Source: DASUXA01 sp036378155
GTDB lineage: Bacteria > Actinomycetota > Actinomycetes > Mycobacteriales > Micromonosporaceae
Assembly: GCA_036378155.1 (NCBI GenBank)
Contig: DASUXA010000104.1
Coordinates: 9,785-73,784, forward strand
DNA length: 64,000 nt
Reading direction: 5' to 3'
The notes under the pieces are model-generated. The model had not been told where the DNA came from. It did not search any database and saw nothing but the letters and a program-made list of their open reading frames with translations. Every line of letters starts with the position of its first letter. Within the stretch, counting starts at the first letter, position 1. The position numbers and the translations under genes were made by a program. Shown one piece after another: positions 24,067 through 35,174 of the stretch.

Positions 24067-24753
24067 CTACTTGACGGTCAGCGTGACCGCCGGGCTGTAC
24101 TTCGTGTCCAGCCGCGCGACCACCTGGTACGAGCCGGTCGGCAGCGGACCGCCCCGGACGCACTTGGGTGCCACGGAGCGACCGTCCCACTCCTGGTAGA
24201 AGGTGGCTTCCACATTCGGTCCGAAGGTCCGCACGTCCGGCTGCCCGTGGGTGGTCTGGCAGTAGTCCGACGACCAGACGATCTTGGAACCAGACATCAC
24301 GCGCAATTCCTGCGGATCGGCTCCGACATCGCGATTACACGAGTGTGTCGAGATGTTCTTGATCTTGATGGTCAGCCGAGTGAGCGACGGCGGCGTGAAC
24401 GACGCCGGATCGGCGACCACGGTGACCTGGATGTCCGAGTCGGAGCATGTCGGCGCGGAGTCGTCGAATGCCGCGACGGCGGGCGTGGTGGTCGGAATCT
24501 CCGAATTCGACACGTCCGGGCTTCCCGTCGGCGTCGGCGAGGCGGACGACGAATCGCCGATCGTGGGTCGCAGCAGACCGCCGCCGCTGCCCGAGGTCGG
24601 CTGTCCGCTGCCGGTCGCCCCACCGCCGCCGGTACCGCTACCGCCGGAACACGAGTACGTGATGAGAACGACGACGAGCAGAATGCCGCCGAGCACGACC
24701 GCCCGGCGTCGCCAGTAGACAGCCGGGGGCAGCGGACCCACCGTCAGCTTCAT
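24067..24753 (-). CDS. Membrane-anchored hypothetical protein
   Basis: A 228-residue protein I do not recognise. A short cytoplasmic start is followed by one transmembrane helix (AVVLGGILLVVVLITYSCSG, about residues 18-37). A disordered Gly/Ser/Thr/Pro linker to about residue 95 leads into an outside beta-sandwich of about 130 residues, with IQVTVVADPASFTPPSLTRL and LTIKIKNISTHSC. Four cysteines in this domain could form two disulphides, as in DUF4232-like extracytoplasmic domains. ATG 24753 has GGTGAGGA upstream. It is convergent with disA and downstream of the deformylase gene. Confidence 0.75.
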   Translation of the reverse strand: MKLTVGPLPPAVYWRRRAVVLGGILLVVVLITYSCSGGSGTGGGGATGSGQPTSGSGGGLLRPTIGDSSSASPTPTGSPDVSNSEIPTTTPAVAAFDDSAPTCSDSDIQVTVVADPASFTPPSLTRLTIKIKNISTHSCNRDVGADPQELRVMSGSKIVWSSDYCQTTHGQPDVRTFGPNVEATFYQEWDGRSVAPKCVRGGPLPTGSYQVVARLDTKYSPAVTLTVK

Positions 24754-24804
24754 GATGTCCTCACCGTAGTAGCGACCGGAGTCACGATCGTGATGCCGCG
24801 CCGC

Positions 24805-25353
24805 CTACAGATACACCCTCCGCGCGAAGACCGCATGCGCGCCCGCCACCCGATCGAGAAACAGCAGGCCAGCGCAGTGGTCGATCTCGTGCTGCAGAGC
24901 GCGCGCCTCGAACGCGTCGGTGGTCACCGTGACCCCGTCGCCGGTACCGGGAAGCTGTCCGGTGACCGTGAGCCGGCTGGCGCGCTTCACGTCGCCGGTC
25001 AGATCCGGTACCGACATGCACCCCTCGCGCCCCTTCTGCCAGCGGGTCGCCTCCACCACCTCCGCGTTGCACAGCACCAAAGTGCCGTGGCAGGTGACCG
25101 TCTTCGGATGGTTCGACACGTCGACCACGAACACCCGCGAGGCGACACCGACCTGCGGGGCGGCCAGCCCGACGCAGCCCGGCGACACCCGCATCGTGGC
25201 GATCAGGTCGGCGGCGAGGCGGATCACGGTCGGGTCCGTCGGGTCGACCGGCGCGCTGGGTTCGCCGAGAATCCGGGCCGGGGCGGCGACCACGCGACGG
25301 ACCTCACCGTCGACGCCGAGTTCGTCCGCCGACCAGCCGAGCGGTGACGTCAC
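24805..25353 (-). CDS. def: Peptide deformylase
   Basis: Removes the formyl group from nascent N-terminal Met. The 182-residue metalloenzyme has all three motifs: motif I GCVGLAAPQ (near residue 60), motif II EGCMSVP (the metal-binding Cys) and motif III HEIDH (two metal-binding His and the catalytic Glu). The length is normal. GTG 25353 overlaps the stop of the ACT-domain gene (GTGA), so the two are co-translated. Another def may exist elsewhere, as is common in actinobacteria. Confidence 0.95.
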   Translation of the reverse strand: MTSPLGWSADELGVDGEVRRVVAAPARILGEPSAPVDPTDPTVIRLAADLIATMRVSPGCVGLAAPQVGVASRVFVVDVSNHPKTVTCHGTLVLCNAEVVEATRWQKGREGCMSVPDLTGDVKRASRLTVTGQLPGTGDGVTVTTDAFEARALQHEIDHCAGLLFLDRVAGAHAVFARRVYL

Positions 25354-25868
25354 AGCAGATCCGCCTCGGCTGGGCGGAGCGCCGCGTACACGTCGAGCTT
25401 CCCCGCCACCTCGACCAACTGTCCGCGCAGCGCGTCGAGGTCGCACCCGGCGGGCAGGTCGACCTCGGCGACCAGCAGGTACAGGTCGCCGGTCAGCCGG
25501 GTGGTCAGGTCGGTGATGTTGCCGCCGGCGGCGGCGACCACGCGGGTCACCGCGGCGACGATGCCGAGCCGGTCGGCGCCGTGCACGGTGAGCACGTACG
25601 GGCTGCCCAGCGGCTCCTGCGCCGCCTCCGGCTGTACCCCCGCGACGGTGACCAGCAGCGAACCGTCCCCGCTCAGCGGCGCCAGCGCCCGCTCGACCCG
25701 GTCGGGCTCGACGTCGCCGGCACAGATCAGAGTCATCGCGAAGTGCCCACGCAACAGGGTCATGGTCGAGTCGGTCAGGCTCAGCCCCAGGCCGGCGAGG
25801 GCCTGGGTGACGTCGGCGATGATGCCCGGGCGGTCCCGGCCGACCACGGTCACGGCTAGCTCGCTCAC
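25350..25868 (-). CDS. Two-ACT-domain protein (GcvR-like)
   Basis: A 172-residue protein made of two ACT domains (about residues 3-75 and 85-165). Each begins with the ligand-turn pattern: VVGRDRPGIIADVTQALAGL and VHGADRLGIVAAVTRVVAAA. Such proteins resemble GcvR, a glycine-cleavage regulator, and bind small ligands, often amino acids; the target is unknown. GTG 25868 is preferred to a TTG at 25889, which would overlap mutY. The start is only 20 bases from the divergent mutY start. CAGACT lies 7 bases before it and may be a leaderless promoter. Confidence 0.87.
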   Translation of the reverse strand: MSELAVTVVGRDRPGIIADVTQALAGLGLSLTDSTMTLLRGHFAMTLICAGDVEPDRVERALAPLSGDGSLLVTVAGVQPEAAQEPLGSPYVLTVHGADRLGIVAAVTRVVAAAGGNITDLTTRLTGDLYLLVAEVDLPAGCDLDALRGQLVEVAGKLDVYAALRPAEADLL

Positions 25869-25888
25869 TCCGGTTAGTCTGCCGGACA
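25869..25888. promoter_or_regulatory. Back-to-back leaderless promoters in a 20-base gap
   Basis: On the plus strand TAGTCT (25875-25880) lies 8 bases before mutY ATG. On the minus strand the same six bases plus neighbours read CAGACT, 7 bases before the ACT-protein GTG. The two -10 elements physically overlap, so the genes may compete for RNA polymerase. Confidence 0.4.
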
Positions 25889-26776
25889 ATGGACCTCGAC
25901 TTCGCCGAGATGACCACCAGGTGGTACGAGCATCACGCTCGGGACCTGCCGTGGCGGCGTCCCGACGCGACCCCCTGGGCGGTACTGGTCAGCGAATTCA
26001 TGCTCCAGCAGACACCCGTCAGCCGAGTGCTCCCGGTGTGGCAGGAGTGGCTGGACCGGTGGCCGACGCCGGGCGCGCTCGCCGCCGAACCCGCCGCCGA
26101 AGCGATCCGCGCCTGGGGTCGGCTCGGGTACCCGCGCCGGGCGCTGCGACTGCACGGCTGCGCCACCGCGATCGTCGACCGGTACCACGGCGAAGTGCCG
26201 TCCAGCGTCGACGAGTTGCTGGGTCTGCCGGGCGTCGGGTCGTACACGGCACGCGCGGTCGCCGCGTTCGCGTTCGGGCAGCGGGTACCCGTGGTCGACA
26301 CCAACGTGCGACGGGTCCTCGCCCGCGCCCTCGACGGACGCGGAGACGCCGGTCCAGCCACGACGGTGCGCGACCTCGCCGCCGTCGAGGCGCTGCTGCC
26401 GGCGGTACCGGCGCAGGCGGCGCGCGCCTCGGTCGCGTTCATGGAACTCGGCGCGCTGGTGTGTACCGCGCGGCAGCCCCGCTGCGCCCAGTGTCCGCTG
26501 GCGACCGGCTGCGCGTGGCGGCTCGCCGGGCAGCCCGCCGAGGCTGGACCGAGCCGACGGCGGCAGCGCTACGCCGGTACCGACCGGCAGGTCCGCGGAC
26601 TGCTGCTGGCGGTACTGCGGGAGACGTCCGGCCCGGTGCCCGCCGCCCAGCTGGACAGCGTGTGGCACCTGGCGGAGCAGCGCGACCGGGCGCTGGCGAG
26701 CCTGCTCGCCGACGGTCTGGTACACGAGGTGGAGGCGGGCTGGTACGCGCTCGCCGGGCAGCACGGTCCCGGCTGA
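25889..26776 (+). CDS. mutY: A/G-specific adenine glycosylase MutY
   Basis: Removes adenine mispaired with 8-oxoguanine. The 295-residue protein has the helix-hairpin-helix (LLGLPGVGSYTARAVAAFAF) and the catalytic Asp (VPVVDTNVRRVLAR). The N-terminal helix carries SEFMLQQTPVSRV with the catalytic Glu. The [4Fe-4S] loop has four cysteines, CTARQPRCAQCPLATGC. The C-terminal 8-oxoG-recognition NUDIX-like domain is short, about 60 residues, as in many actinobacteria. It stands near disA and def. Confidence 0.96.
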   Translation: MDLDFAEMTTRWYEHHARDLPWRRPDATPWAVLVSEFMLQQTPVSRVLPVWQEWLDRWPTPGALAAEPAAEAIRAWGRLGYPRRALRLHGCATAIVDRYHGEVPSSVDELLGLPGVGSYTARAVAAFAFGQRVPVVDTNVRRVLARALDGRGDAGPATTVRDLAAVEALLPAVPAQAARASVAFMELGALVCTARQPRCAQCPLATGCAWRLAGQPAEAGPSRRRQRYAGTDRQVRGLLLAVLRETSGPVPAAQLDSVWHLAEQRDRALASLLADGLVHEVEAGWYALAGQHGPG

Positions 26777-26799
26777 TGACAGCGGCGGTGGCGCGGCGA

Positions 26800-26805
26800 T
26801 ACTCT
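26800..26805 (+). promoter_or_regulatory. -10 element of the deacetylase gene, leaderless type
   Basis: TACTCT ends 7 bases before the GTG start; no ribosome site intervenes. Confidence 0.45.
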
Positions 26806-26812
26806 CGCGCCC

Positions 26813-27676
26813 GTGCCCGCCCCCCGCACACGGCCCGCGTCGATGCCCGGCCGTCGCCTGATCGCCACCCTGCTCGCCCTGCTCACCATCGTGACGGTGA
26901 CCGCCTGCGCCGGTGACGCGCCGTTCGCCCGGTGGCGCGGCGGCGGCGGTGCCGGCGGCGCGCTCGCCGCCGGCGACAACGACAGCGGGGAGGCGTACTC
27001 CACGCCGCCGCCCGCCCCGCCGGCACCGGCGAGCCTGCTCGCCCGGCTGCCGGTATTCGGACCGGCACCGGCGCCGGAGCCGATCACGGTACCCGACGGA
27101 CCGTTCGCCCGGTTCTTCCACAAGATCCCGACCCGGCAGCCGGTGGCGTTCCTGACCATCGACGACGGCTGGGTACAGCGCCCGGAAGCGCTCGCGTTGC
27201 TGCGCGCCTCACACATCCCGGTGACCCTGTTCCTGATCAGCCCGGTCGCGGCGGGCAATCCGGCGTACTTTCGCGGTCTGCAGGCGTCCGGCGCGGTGAT
27301 CGAAGCGCACACGCTGACCCATCCGTCGCTGCGCGGCAAGTCGTACGCCCTGCAGCACCACGAGATCTGCGGCTCGGTGGACCAGTTGGGGACGCTGTTC
27401 GGGCGGCGACCCGACCTCTTCCGCCCGCCGTTCGGGGAGTACGACCAGACGACGCTGCGCGCCGCGCACGACTGCGGCATCCGGGCGGTCTTCTACTGGA
27501 CGGAAACAGTGGACAAGGGCATCGTCCGGTACCAGACGCCGCTGCACCGGGTCCAGCCGGGCGACATCATCCTGATGCACTTCCGCCCGGCGTATGCCGA
27601 CGACTTCATCGCCGCGCTGAACGCGATCCACCAGGCGGGGCTGACCCCGGCGCTGCTCGAGGACTACATCGCCTAG
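26813..27676 (+). CDS. Polysaccharide deacetylase (NodB domain) lipoprotein
   Basis: A 287-residue exported protein. The N-terminal signal ends at a lipobox-like VTVTAC (Cys near residue 32). A Gly/Pro-rich linker leads to the NodB homology domain at about 105-285. It has the catalytic/metal Asp pair in FLTIDDGWVQRPEAL, the metal His pair EAHTLTHPSL, the RPPFGEYDQTT motif and the late Leu-His-like ILMHFRPAY. These match family 4 carbohydrate esterases acting on peptidoglycan or chitin-like substrates. It is a single gene ending at a strong terminator. Confidence 0.92.
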   Translation: MPAPRTRPASMPGRRLIATLLALLTIVTVTACAGDAPFARWRGGGGAGGALAAGDNDSGEAYSTPPPAPPAPASLLARLPVFGPAPAPEPITVPDGPFARFFHKIPTRQPVAFLTIDDGWVQRPEALALLRASHIPVTLFLISPVAAGNPAYFRGLQASGAVIEAHTLTHPSLRGKSYALQHHEICGSVDQLGTLFGRRPDLFRPPFGEYDQTTLRAAHDCGIRAVFYWTETVDKGIVRYQTPLHRVQPGDIILMHFRPAYADDFIAALNAIHQAGLTPALLEDYIA

Positions 27677-27765
27677 CTGACCGCCGCCCGGTCGCGCCGG
27701 TACGCGGCCCCCACCGCACCGCGCGATGCTCGCACGGCAGCCACCGGCATGCCGGCCCGGCAACG

Positions 27766-27808
27766 GGCAACGGCCCGGCCCACGCGACGCGTGGGCCGGG
27801 CCGTTGCC
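27766..27808. terminator. Bidirectional intrinsic hairpin
   Basis: A perfect 20-bp stem (27766-27785 with 27789-27808) with a 3-base loop lies between the 3' ends of the deacetylase gene and clpC, followed by TT on each side. Confidence 0.9.
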
Positions 27809-27844
27809 TTGCTCAGTGGCGGGCGTCGCCGCCCGCCGGGGCGA

Positions 27845-30367
<2,523 letters not shown>

Positions 30368-30417
30368 TCCCTCGTGCTCCTCACGTGCCCAAGGCACTGA
30401 GTCGTATCCGTGCCATC

Positions 30418-30446
30418 ACTCTATCGCCGGTAGCCGACGCGTCTAA
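30418..30446 (-). promoter_or_regulatory. Primary-sigma promoter of clpC
   Basis: On the minus strand TTAGAC (30446-30441), a 17-base spacer and TAGAGT (30423-30418) give a good housekeeping promoter. Transcription would start near 30411, about 45 bases before ATG 30367, and the leader contains a GAGG ribosome site. The adjacent CGC-rich stretch at 30447-30460 may hold a ClgR-type operator, but this is not clear. Confidence 0.6.
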
Positions 30447-30611
30447 CCTGCGCGCAGGCTGCGGATCGGTTACGACAAACCGCCCGATCCCGCCCTCGTA
30501 CCCACGTACCAGCAGGTTCCAGCGACGTAGAGGGCAACGAGACAGGTGTCCTGCCTGTTCCTGGCACCCGTGCTGTACGCGCAGAGCGAAATCCGGCAGC
30601 CCGGAAACGAT

Positions 30612-30650
30612 CATGGCGCCCGGTGACGCGTCGCGTCACGGGGCGCCATG
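30612..30650 (-). terminator. Hairpin after lsr2
   Basis: An 18-bp stem with one mismatch (CATGGCGCCC... against ...GGGCGCCATG) closes a 3-base loop, 20 bases after the lsr2 stop. It separates lsr2 from clpC transcription. Confidence 0.75.
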
Positions 30651-30669
30651 GAGGCCGACGACGGCTTGC

Positions 30670-31029
30670 TCAGCGACCTGCTTCGGCGTGGTACTGGTCC
30701 ACGATCTCCTGCTTGATCCGACCGCGCTCGGACACGTCGATGCCCTTACGCTTCGCCCACTCGCGGATGGCCTTGTTCTGCTCCCGGTCGGAGACGCTGC
30801 GACCGCCACGGCTGCGCGCCGCCGCGGCCCTGCCGCCGACGACGACTCCACCTCGCCCGACCCGACGCGCCGCCGCCGTGAATTCAGACAGCGCCTCGCG
30901 CAGCCGGTCCGCGTTCTTCTTCTTCAGGTCGATCTCATACTGGACGCCGTCCAGCCCGAACTTCACCGTCTCGTCGGCGTCACCGCCGTCGAGGTCATCG
31001 ATCAGCTTGTGAATGACTTCGCGCGCCAC
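30670..31029 (-). CDS. lsr2: Nucleoid-associated protein Lsr2
   Basis: H-NS-like xenogeneic silencer of AT-rich DNA in actinobacteria. The 119-residue protein has an N-terminal dimerisation domain (REVIHKLIDDLDGGDADETV, VQYEIDLKKKNADRLREAL). A Gly/Arg-rich linker follows. The C-terminal DNA-binding domain has REWAKRKGIDVSERGRIKQE with the R-G-R minor-groove hook. It is between lysS and clpC, the standard order. Low-GC horizontal DNA is its usual target. Confidence 0.96.
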   Translation of the reverse strand: MAREVIHKLIDDLDGGDADETVKFGLDGVQYEIDLKKKNADRLREALSEFTAAARRVGRGGVVVGGRAAAARSRGGRSVSDREQNKAIREWAKRKGIDVSERGRIKQEIVDQYHAEAGR

Positions 31030-31112
31030 TGCCTTTTCCTTTCGGCCTGGTACAGCCCGTATGTGAAGACAATATCGCGAAAAGGTGTCGCATAGTCAAT
31101 GGGACACGGAAA

Positions 31113-32612
31113 TCATTCGGGTCGGACCAGCGGGAAGAGGATCGTTTCACGGATGCCGAGCCCAGTGAGCACCATGAGTAACCGGTCGATTCCCATCCCC
31201 ATACCACCGGTCGGCGGCATGCCGTACTCGATCGCCCGAAGGAAGTCTTCGTCGAGCTGCATCGCCTCGTAGTCTCCCTTCGCGGCGAGCAGCGACTGGG
31301 CCAGCAGTCGTTCGCGTTGTACAACCGGGTCCACGAGTTCGGAGTAAGCCGTCGCCAACTCCATTCCGCGCACATACAGGTCCCACTTCTCGGTGAGCCC
31401 CGGAGTGTCCCGGTGCTGGCGGGTCAGCGGCGCGGTCTCCTCGGGATAGTCGCGTACGAACGTCGGCTCGATCAACTCGGGTACCACGAGAGCTTCGAAC
31501 AGTTCCTCGGCGAGTTTGCCCGGACCCCACTTCGGGTCGACCGGTACCTCGAACTTGTCGGCATAGCGAAGTAGCGCCGTCATCGGTGTGTCGACCGTCA
31601 CTTCTTCGCCCAGCGCGTCGGAAAGCGAGCCGTACAGGGTGACCTCACGCCACTGCCCGCTCAGGTCCAATTCGGTGCCGTCGTGATGTGTCACCACGTA
31701 CGAGCCCGCGACCGCCAACGCGGCCTCCTGTACGAGTTCGCGGGTCAGCACCGCCATCGTGTTGTAGTCGCCGTACGCCTCGTACGCCTCGAGCATCGCG
31801 AACTCCGGCGAGTGCGAGGAGTCCGAGCCCTCGTTCCGGAAATTGCGGTTGATCTCGAACACTTTCTCGATCCCACCGACGACTGCGCGCTTGAGGAAAA
31901 GCTCGGGCGCAATGCGCAGGTAGAGATCGGTGTCGAGAGCATTGCTGTGGGTCACGAACGGACGCGCTGTCGCGCCGCCGTGCAGCAACTGCAGCATAGG
32001 CGTCTCGACCTCGAGGAAGTCGCGACGATTCAACGAGTCGCGCAGACTGCGTACCACCTTCGCGCGGGTGCGTACCGTCTCGCGTGCCTGCGGTCGCATG
32101 ATGAGGTCGACGTACCGCTGGCGTACCCGCGCCTCTTCGCTCATCGGCTTGTGCGCGACGGGAAGCGGACGCAGCGCCTTGGCGGTCAGCACCCACCGGT
32201 CGGCGAGTACCGACAACTCGCCGCGCCGACTGGTGATCACCTCGCCCTCGATACCCACGTGGTCGCCCAGGTCCACGGTGTGCTTCCAGGCGTCCAGCGC
32301 CTCCGCACCGACCCGGTCGAGGGAGAGCATGGCCTGCAGTTCCGTGCCGTCGCCGGCGCGTAGTGTCGCGAAACACAGTTTTCCGGTGTTCCGCAGGAAG
32401 ATCACTCTGCCGGTGACCGCGACCTTGTCGCCGGTGGCGGTGTCGGTCGGCAGGTCGGCGTACGCGGCGCGGATCTGCGCGAGGGTGTGGGTGCGCGGAA
32501 AGACCGGCGGGTAGGGCGAGATTCCCTGTTCGAGCATCCGGGCGCGCTTCGCGCGGCGTACCCGCATCTGCTCTGGAAGATCGTCCTGGGGCGGGATCGG
32601 CTGGTCGGACAC
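31113..32612 (-). CDS. lysS: Lysyl-tRNA synthetase (class II)
   Basis: Charges tRNA-Lys. The 499-residue protein has an N-terminal OB-fold anticodon-binding domain (about 60-160, VAVTGRVIFLRNTGKLCFAT). The class II core has motif 1 near 175, motif 2 FRNEGSDSSHSPEFAMLEAY near 265 and motif 3 GGMGMGIDRLLMVLTGLGIR near the end. In motif 2 the common HNPEF reads HSPEF, a conservative change. The GTG start has GAAGGA upstream. It is followed by lsr2 and clpC, as in other actinobacteria. Confidence 0.97.
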   Translation of the reverse strand: MSDQPIPPQDDLPEQMRVRRAKRARMLEQGISPYPPVFPRTHTLAQIRAAYADLPTDTATGDKVAVTGRVIFLRNTGKLCFATLRAGDGTELQAMLSLDRVGAEALDAWKHTVDLGDHVGIEGEVITSRRGELSVLADRWVLTAKALRPLPVAHKPMSEEARVRQRYVDLIMRPQARETVRTRAKVVRSLRDSLNRRDFLEVETPMLQLLHGGATARPFVTHSNALDTDLYLRIAPELFLKRAVVGGIEKVFEINRNFRNEGSDSSHSPEFAMLEAYEAYGDYNTMAVLTRELVQEAALAVAGSYVVTHHDGTELDLSGQWREVTLYGSLSDALGEEVTVDTPMTALLRYADKFEVPVDPKWGPGKLAEELFEALVVPELIEPTFVRDYPEETAPLTRQHRDTPGLTEKWDLYVRGMELATAYSELVDPVVQRERLLAQSLLAAKGDYEAMQLDEDFLRAIEYGMPPTGGMGMGIDRLLMVLTGLGIRETILFPLVRPE

Positions 32613-32782
32613 GTCACAGTTCCTTCGTCGTCGACTTCCCGACGAGCCTACCCACCGTGTCGATCTCGATTACCGGGCGACCGGTCCCCACGGGTCCGAC
32701 GTCCGCGCCGGCAATGTCCGCACGGGCGCACGACGTCGCCTCGGGTCGGCGGCGGGCGACCGGCGGGCGTCGAGCGCACTCG

Positions 32783-34264
32783 TCACGGTCGGCGCACCCG
32801 CACCGCGCCGAAGAACCCGGTCACGTAGTAGTCGCCGCTCGCCATCGGGATGTACCGACCACCGAGCGTGTTGAGCCGGTGGGTACGCCCGAGCGTGATC
32901 TCGCCGCGCGGGTCGCCGTTCGCCCAGTCCGTCGGGACCAGGGTGTACTGACCGTCGCGGACGGTACACAGGGTGACCGTCTCGTCCCGCGTCGACACCG
33001 GTCCGACGCCGGACGCCAGCGCCATCGAACGCGACCAGCCACGCTCCAACCGGCGCCGCGCCGGATTCCACACCACCTGCTCGGCTCGCCCGAGCGCGGG
33101 GGTCGACACGCCGAACGCGAACAGCGCCGGATCGAGGGGCGCGGGGTGCGCCCGGTCCGCCGCCGGGGCGGTGACATACAGCGCGCGGTACCCGAACACC
33201 AGCGGCGCCCGCGTCCGGGCACCGGTCGTGAGCGGCAGGCGACCGGCCAGGCGGGAGCAGCCCGCCGGTACCCGGTCCCGCCAGAACACCGTGGCACGCG
33301 CCGAGTCGCCGCCCGGCGGCGCGTCCGCCACGACAAGCAACCGGTCCGGATCGTCGCCGAACCCCATCAGCGCCGGACCGGCGACCGGTCGGGTGCCGTC
33401 CTCGTACCGGTACTGCCAGGCGCCGTGTCCGGGATCCGCCGAGATCGACCGCCCGGTCCGGACGAACTTGCGCGGGCCGGTCTCGGTCAATACGTAGATC
33501 CCGGCTCGCGCGTCGAGGCACAGCCCGTGCCCGGCGAGCGGGCTGTCCAACGGGTACGCGGCGACTCGCCGCAGGTCGCGATCGGTGACCACGATCGCGT
33601 CCGCGGTCGCGGCGACCAGGGCGCCGTCGTACGTCATCGCGAGCCCGCGCAGGTGACCGGCGCCGAGGTCGCGAGCGGCGAGGATCTCAATGCCCGTCTC
33701 GACTCCGTCCGGTCCCCGGTCGGCGATCTTCACGATCGCGCCGTCGACGTTGAGGTACCAGTAGCCGTCCCGGTCCAGCACGCCGTACCGGCCGTCGTCG
33801 AGCGCCGCACCGGTCAGCCGGGTGCGCGCCAGCATGTCGCACAGGGGCGGGAGGAACCGCCGCTCGTCGGTGCCCGCCTCGTCGACCAGCGCCACCAGGT
33901 CGACGATCTCGGCGGCGCTCGGCAGGTACCCCTCGCGACCGGGCACCACGAGTTCGTCGATGACGTCGAACCTGCCGCCGTCGATCCGGATCTTCTGCAC
34001 CCGACCGGTACCGCAGGCGAGCACCGCCTGCCCGTACCCCTGGTACCGGCGGTGCCCGGCACCGGTGGTACCCGGTCCGCCGGGCACCCACTGGAGCGAC
34101 GCCTCACGCAGCGTGTACCTGCCGGTCCAGGACGAAACCGGAGCGGCGCCGGTACCGGCGGGCCCCCACCCGGCGTGGCTGTACCAGCTGTTACGCATGA
34201 GGTACGGGTTGCCCGGAGGCAGGGCCGCTCGGCCACGCACCGCCGCCTCCGTCGCCGCTGTCAC
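32783..34264 (-). CDS. Hypothetical protein with propeller-like repeats
   Basis: A 493-residue protein with no signal peptide, membrane helix or recognised family. Repeated beta-strand blocks with small Gly/Asp turns (DGRYGVLDRDGYWYLNVDG, RGLAMTYDGALVAATADA, RAGIYVLTETGPRKFVRTG, GGRYIPMASGDYYVTGFFGA) suggest a beta-propeller with about six blades. The Arg/Trp-rich N-terminus (YLMRNSWYSHAGWGPAG) is unusual. The GTG start is inferred from frame only. It lies upstream of lysS on the same strand, after a terminator that isolates it from coaX. Function unknown. Confidence 0.75.
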   Translation of the reverse strand: MTAATEAAVRGRAALPPGNPYLMRNSWYSHAGWGPAGTGAAPVSSWTGRYTLREASLQWVPGGPGTTGAGHRRYQGYGQAVLACGTGRVQKIRIDGGRFDVIDELVVPGREGYLPSAAEIVDLVALVDEAGTDERRFLPPLCDMLARTRLTGAALDDGRYGVLDRDGYWYLNVDGAIVKIADRGPDGVETGIEILAARDLGAGHLRGLAMTYDGALVAATADAIVVTDRDLRRVAAYPLDSPLAGHGLCLDARAGIYVLTETGPRKFVRTGRSISADPGHGAWQYRYEDGTRPVAGPALMGFGDDPDRLLVVADAPPGGDSARATVFWRDRVPAGCSRLAGRLPLTTGARTRAPLVFGYRALYVTAPAADRAHPAPLDPALFAFGVSTPALGRAEQVVWNPARRRLERGWSRSMALASGVGPVSTRDETVTLCTVRDGQYTLVPTDWANGDPRGEITLGRTHRLNTLGGRYIPMASGDYYVTGFFGAVRVRRP

Positions 34265-34354
34265 ATGACCCCCCGGTTGGCGGCGCTCGGTCGGCGCGCA
34301 CGCCGGCGTGCCGCCACACGCCCGCGTACACCACCAGCATGCAGGCGAACAGTA

Positions 34355-34389
34355 ACGACCGGGTCACCCACCGAGGGTGACCCGGTCGT
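34355..34389 (-). terminator. Terminator after the nad-coaX operon
   Basis: A perfect 15-bp stem (34355-34369 with 34375-34389) and 5-base loop lie 20 bases after the coaX stop. Confidence 0.85.
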
Positions 34390-34409
34390 CAGCGCGCCCA
34401 GAGCGCGCC

Positions 34410-35174
34410 TCAGGCGTTCCGCTCGAAGATCAACCGTAGCCCGATCAGGGTCAACATCGGCTCGTGGTGGGTGATCGTGTGGCACTCCCCGATCACGATC
34501 GGCGCGAGCCCGCCGGTGGCGACCACCGCGGCGACCGGTTCGTCGAGTTCCGCGCTGATCCGGCGGACCAGTCCGTCGACCTGACCGGCGAACCCGAACA
34601 CCACGCCGGACTGGAGACATTCGACGGTGTTCTTACCGATCACCCGGGGCGGCTTGACGAGTTCCACCTTGCGCAACTGAGCGGCTCGCGAGGCGAGCGC
34701 GTCGACCGAGATCTCGATGCCGGGGGCGAGCGGTCCACCGAGGTACTCGCCGCGTGCCGACACCACGTCGAAGTTGGTGGAGGTACCGAAGTCGACCACG
34801 ATCGCCGGTCCACCGAACAGGGTGTACGCCGCCAGGGTGTTGGCGACCCGGTCGGAGCCGACCTCCTTCGGGTTGTCGATGGCGAGTTGTACCCCGGTCT
34901 TGATGCCCGGCTCGAGGATCACCGCCGGAATGTCCGCGTAGTACCGGGCCAGCATGGTACGCATCGAGCGCAGCGCCGCCGGTACCGTCGAACAGGTCGC
35001 CACTCCGGTGATCTCCACCGCGTCGCCGGCAAGCAGCCCCCGCAGCATCAACCCCAGTTCGTCGGCGGTGTTCCGGGCATCCGTCTTGATCCGCCAGGAA
35101 TGCACGATCTTCTCGCCTTCGAAGGTGGCGAGAACCGTGTTGGTGTTACCGATGTCGATACACAGCAGCATCAC
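34410..35174 (-). CDS. coaX: Type III pantothenate kinase
   Basis: Phosphorylates pantothenate, the first committed step of CoA synthesis. The 254-residue protein belongs to the ASKHA fold, with phosphate loop CIDIGNTNTVLA, catalytic Asp region VDFGTSTNFDVVSARGEYLG, GGPLAPGIEISVDALASRAA and VVATGGLAPI. The GTG start overlaps the nadC stop (GTGA). It is last in a nadB-nadC-coaX run, with panC and panD nearby, so CoA and NAD genes are grouped. Confidence 0.96.
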   Translation of the reverse strand: MMLLCIDIGNTNTVLATFEGEKIVHSWRIKTDARNTADELGLMLRGLLAGDAVEITGVATCSTVPAALRSMRTMLARYYADIPAVILEPGIKTGVQLAIDNPKEVGSDRVANTLAAYTLFGGPAIVVDFGTSTNFDVVSARGEYLGGPLAPGIEISVDALASRAAQLRKVELVKPPRVIGKNTVECLQSGVVFGFAGQVDGLVRRISAELDEPVAAVVATGGLAPIVIGECHTITHHEPMLTLIGLRLIFERNA

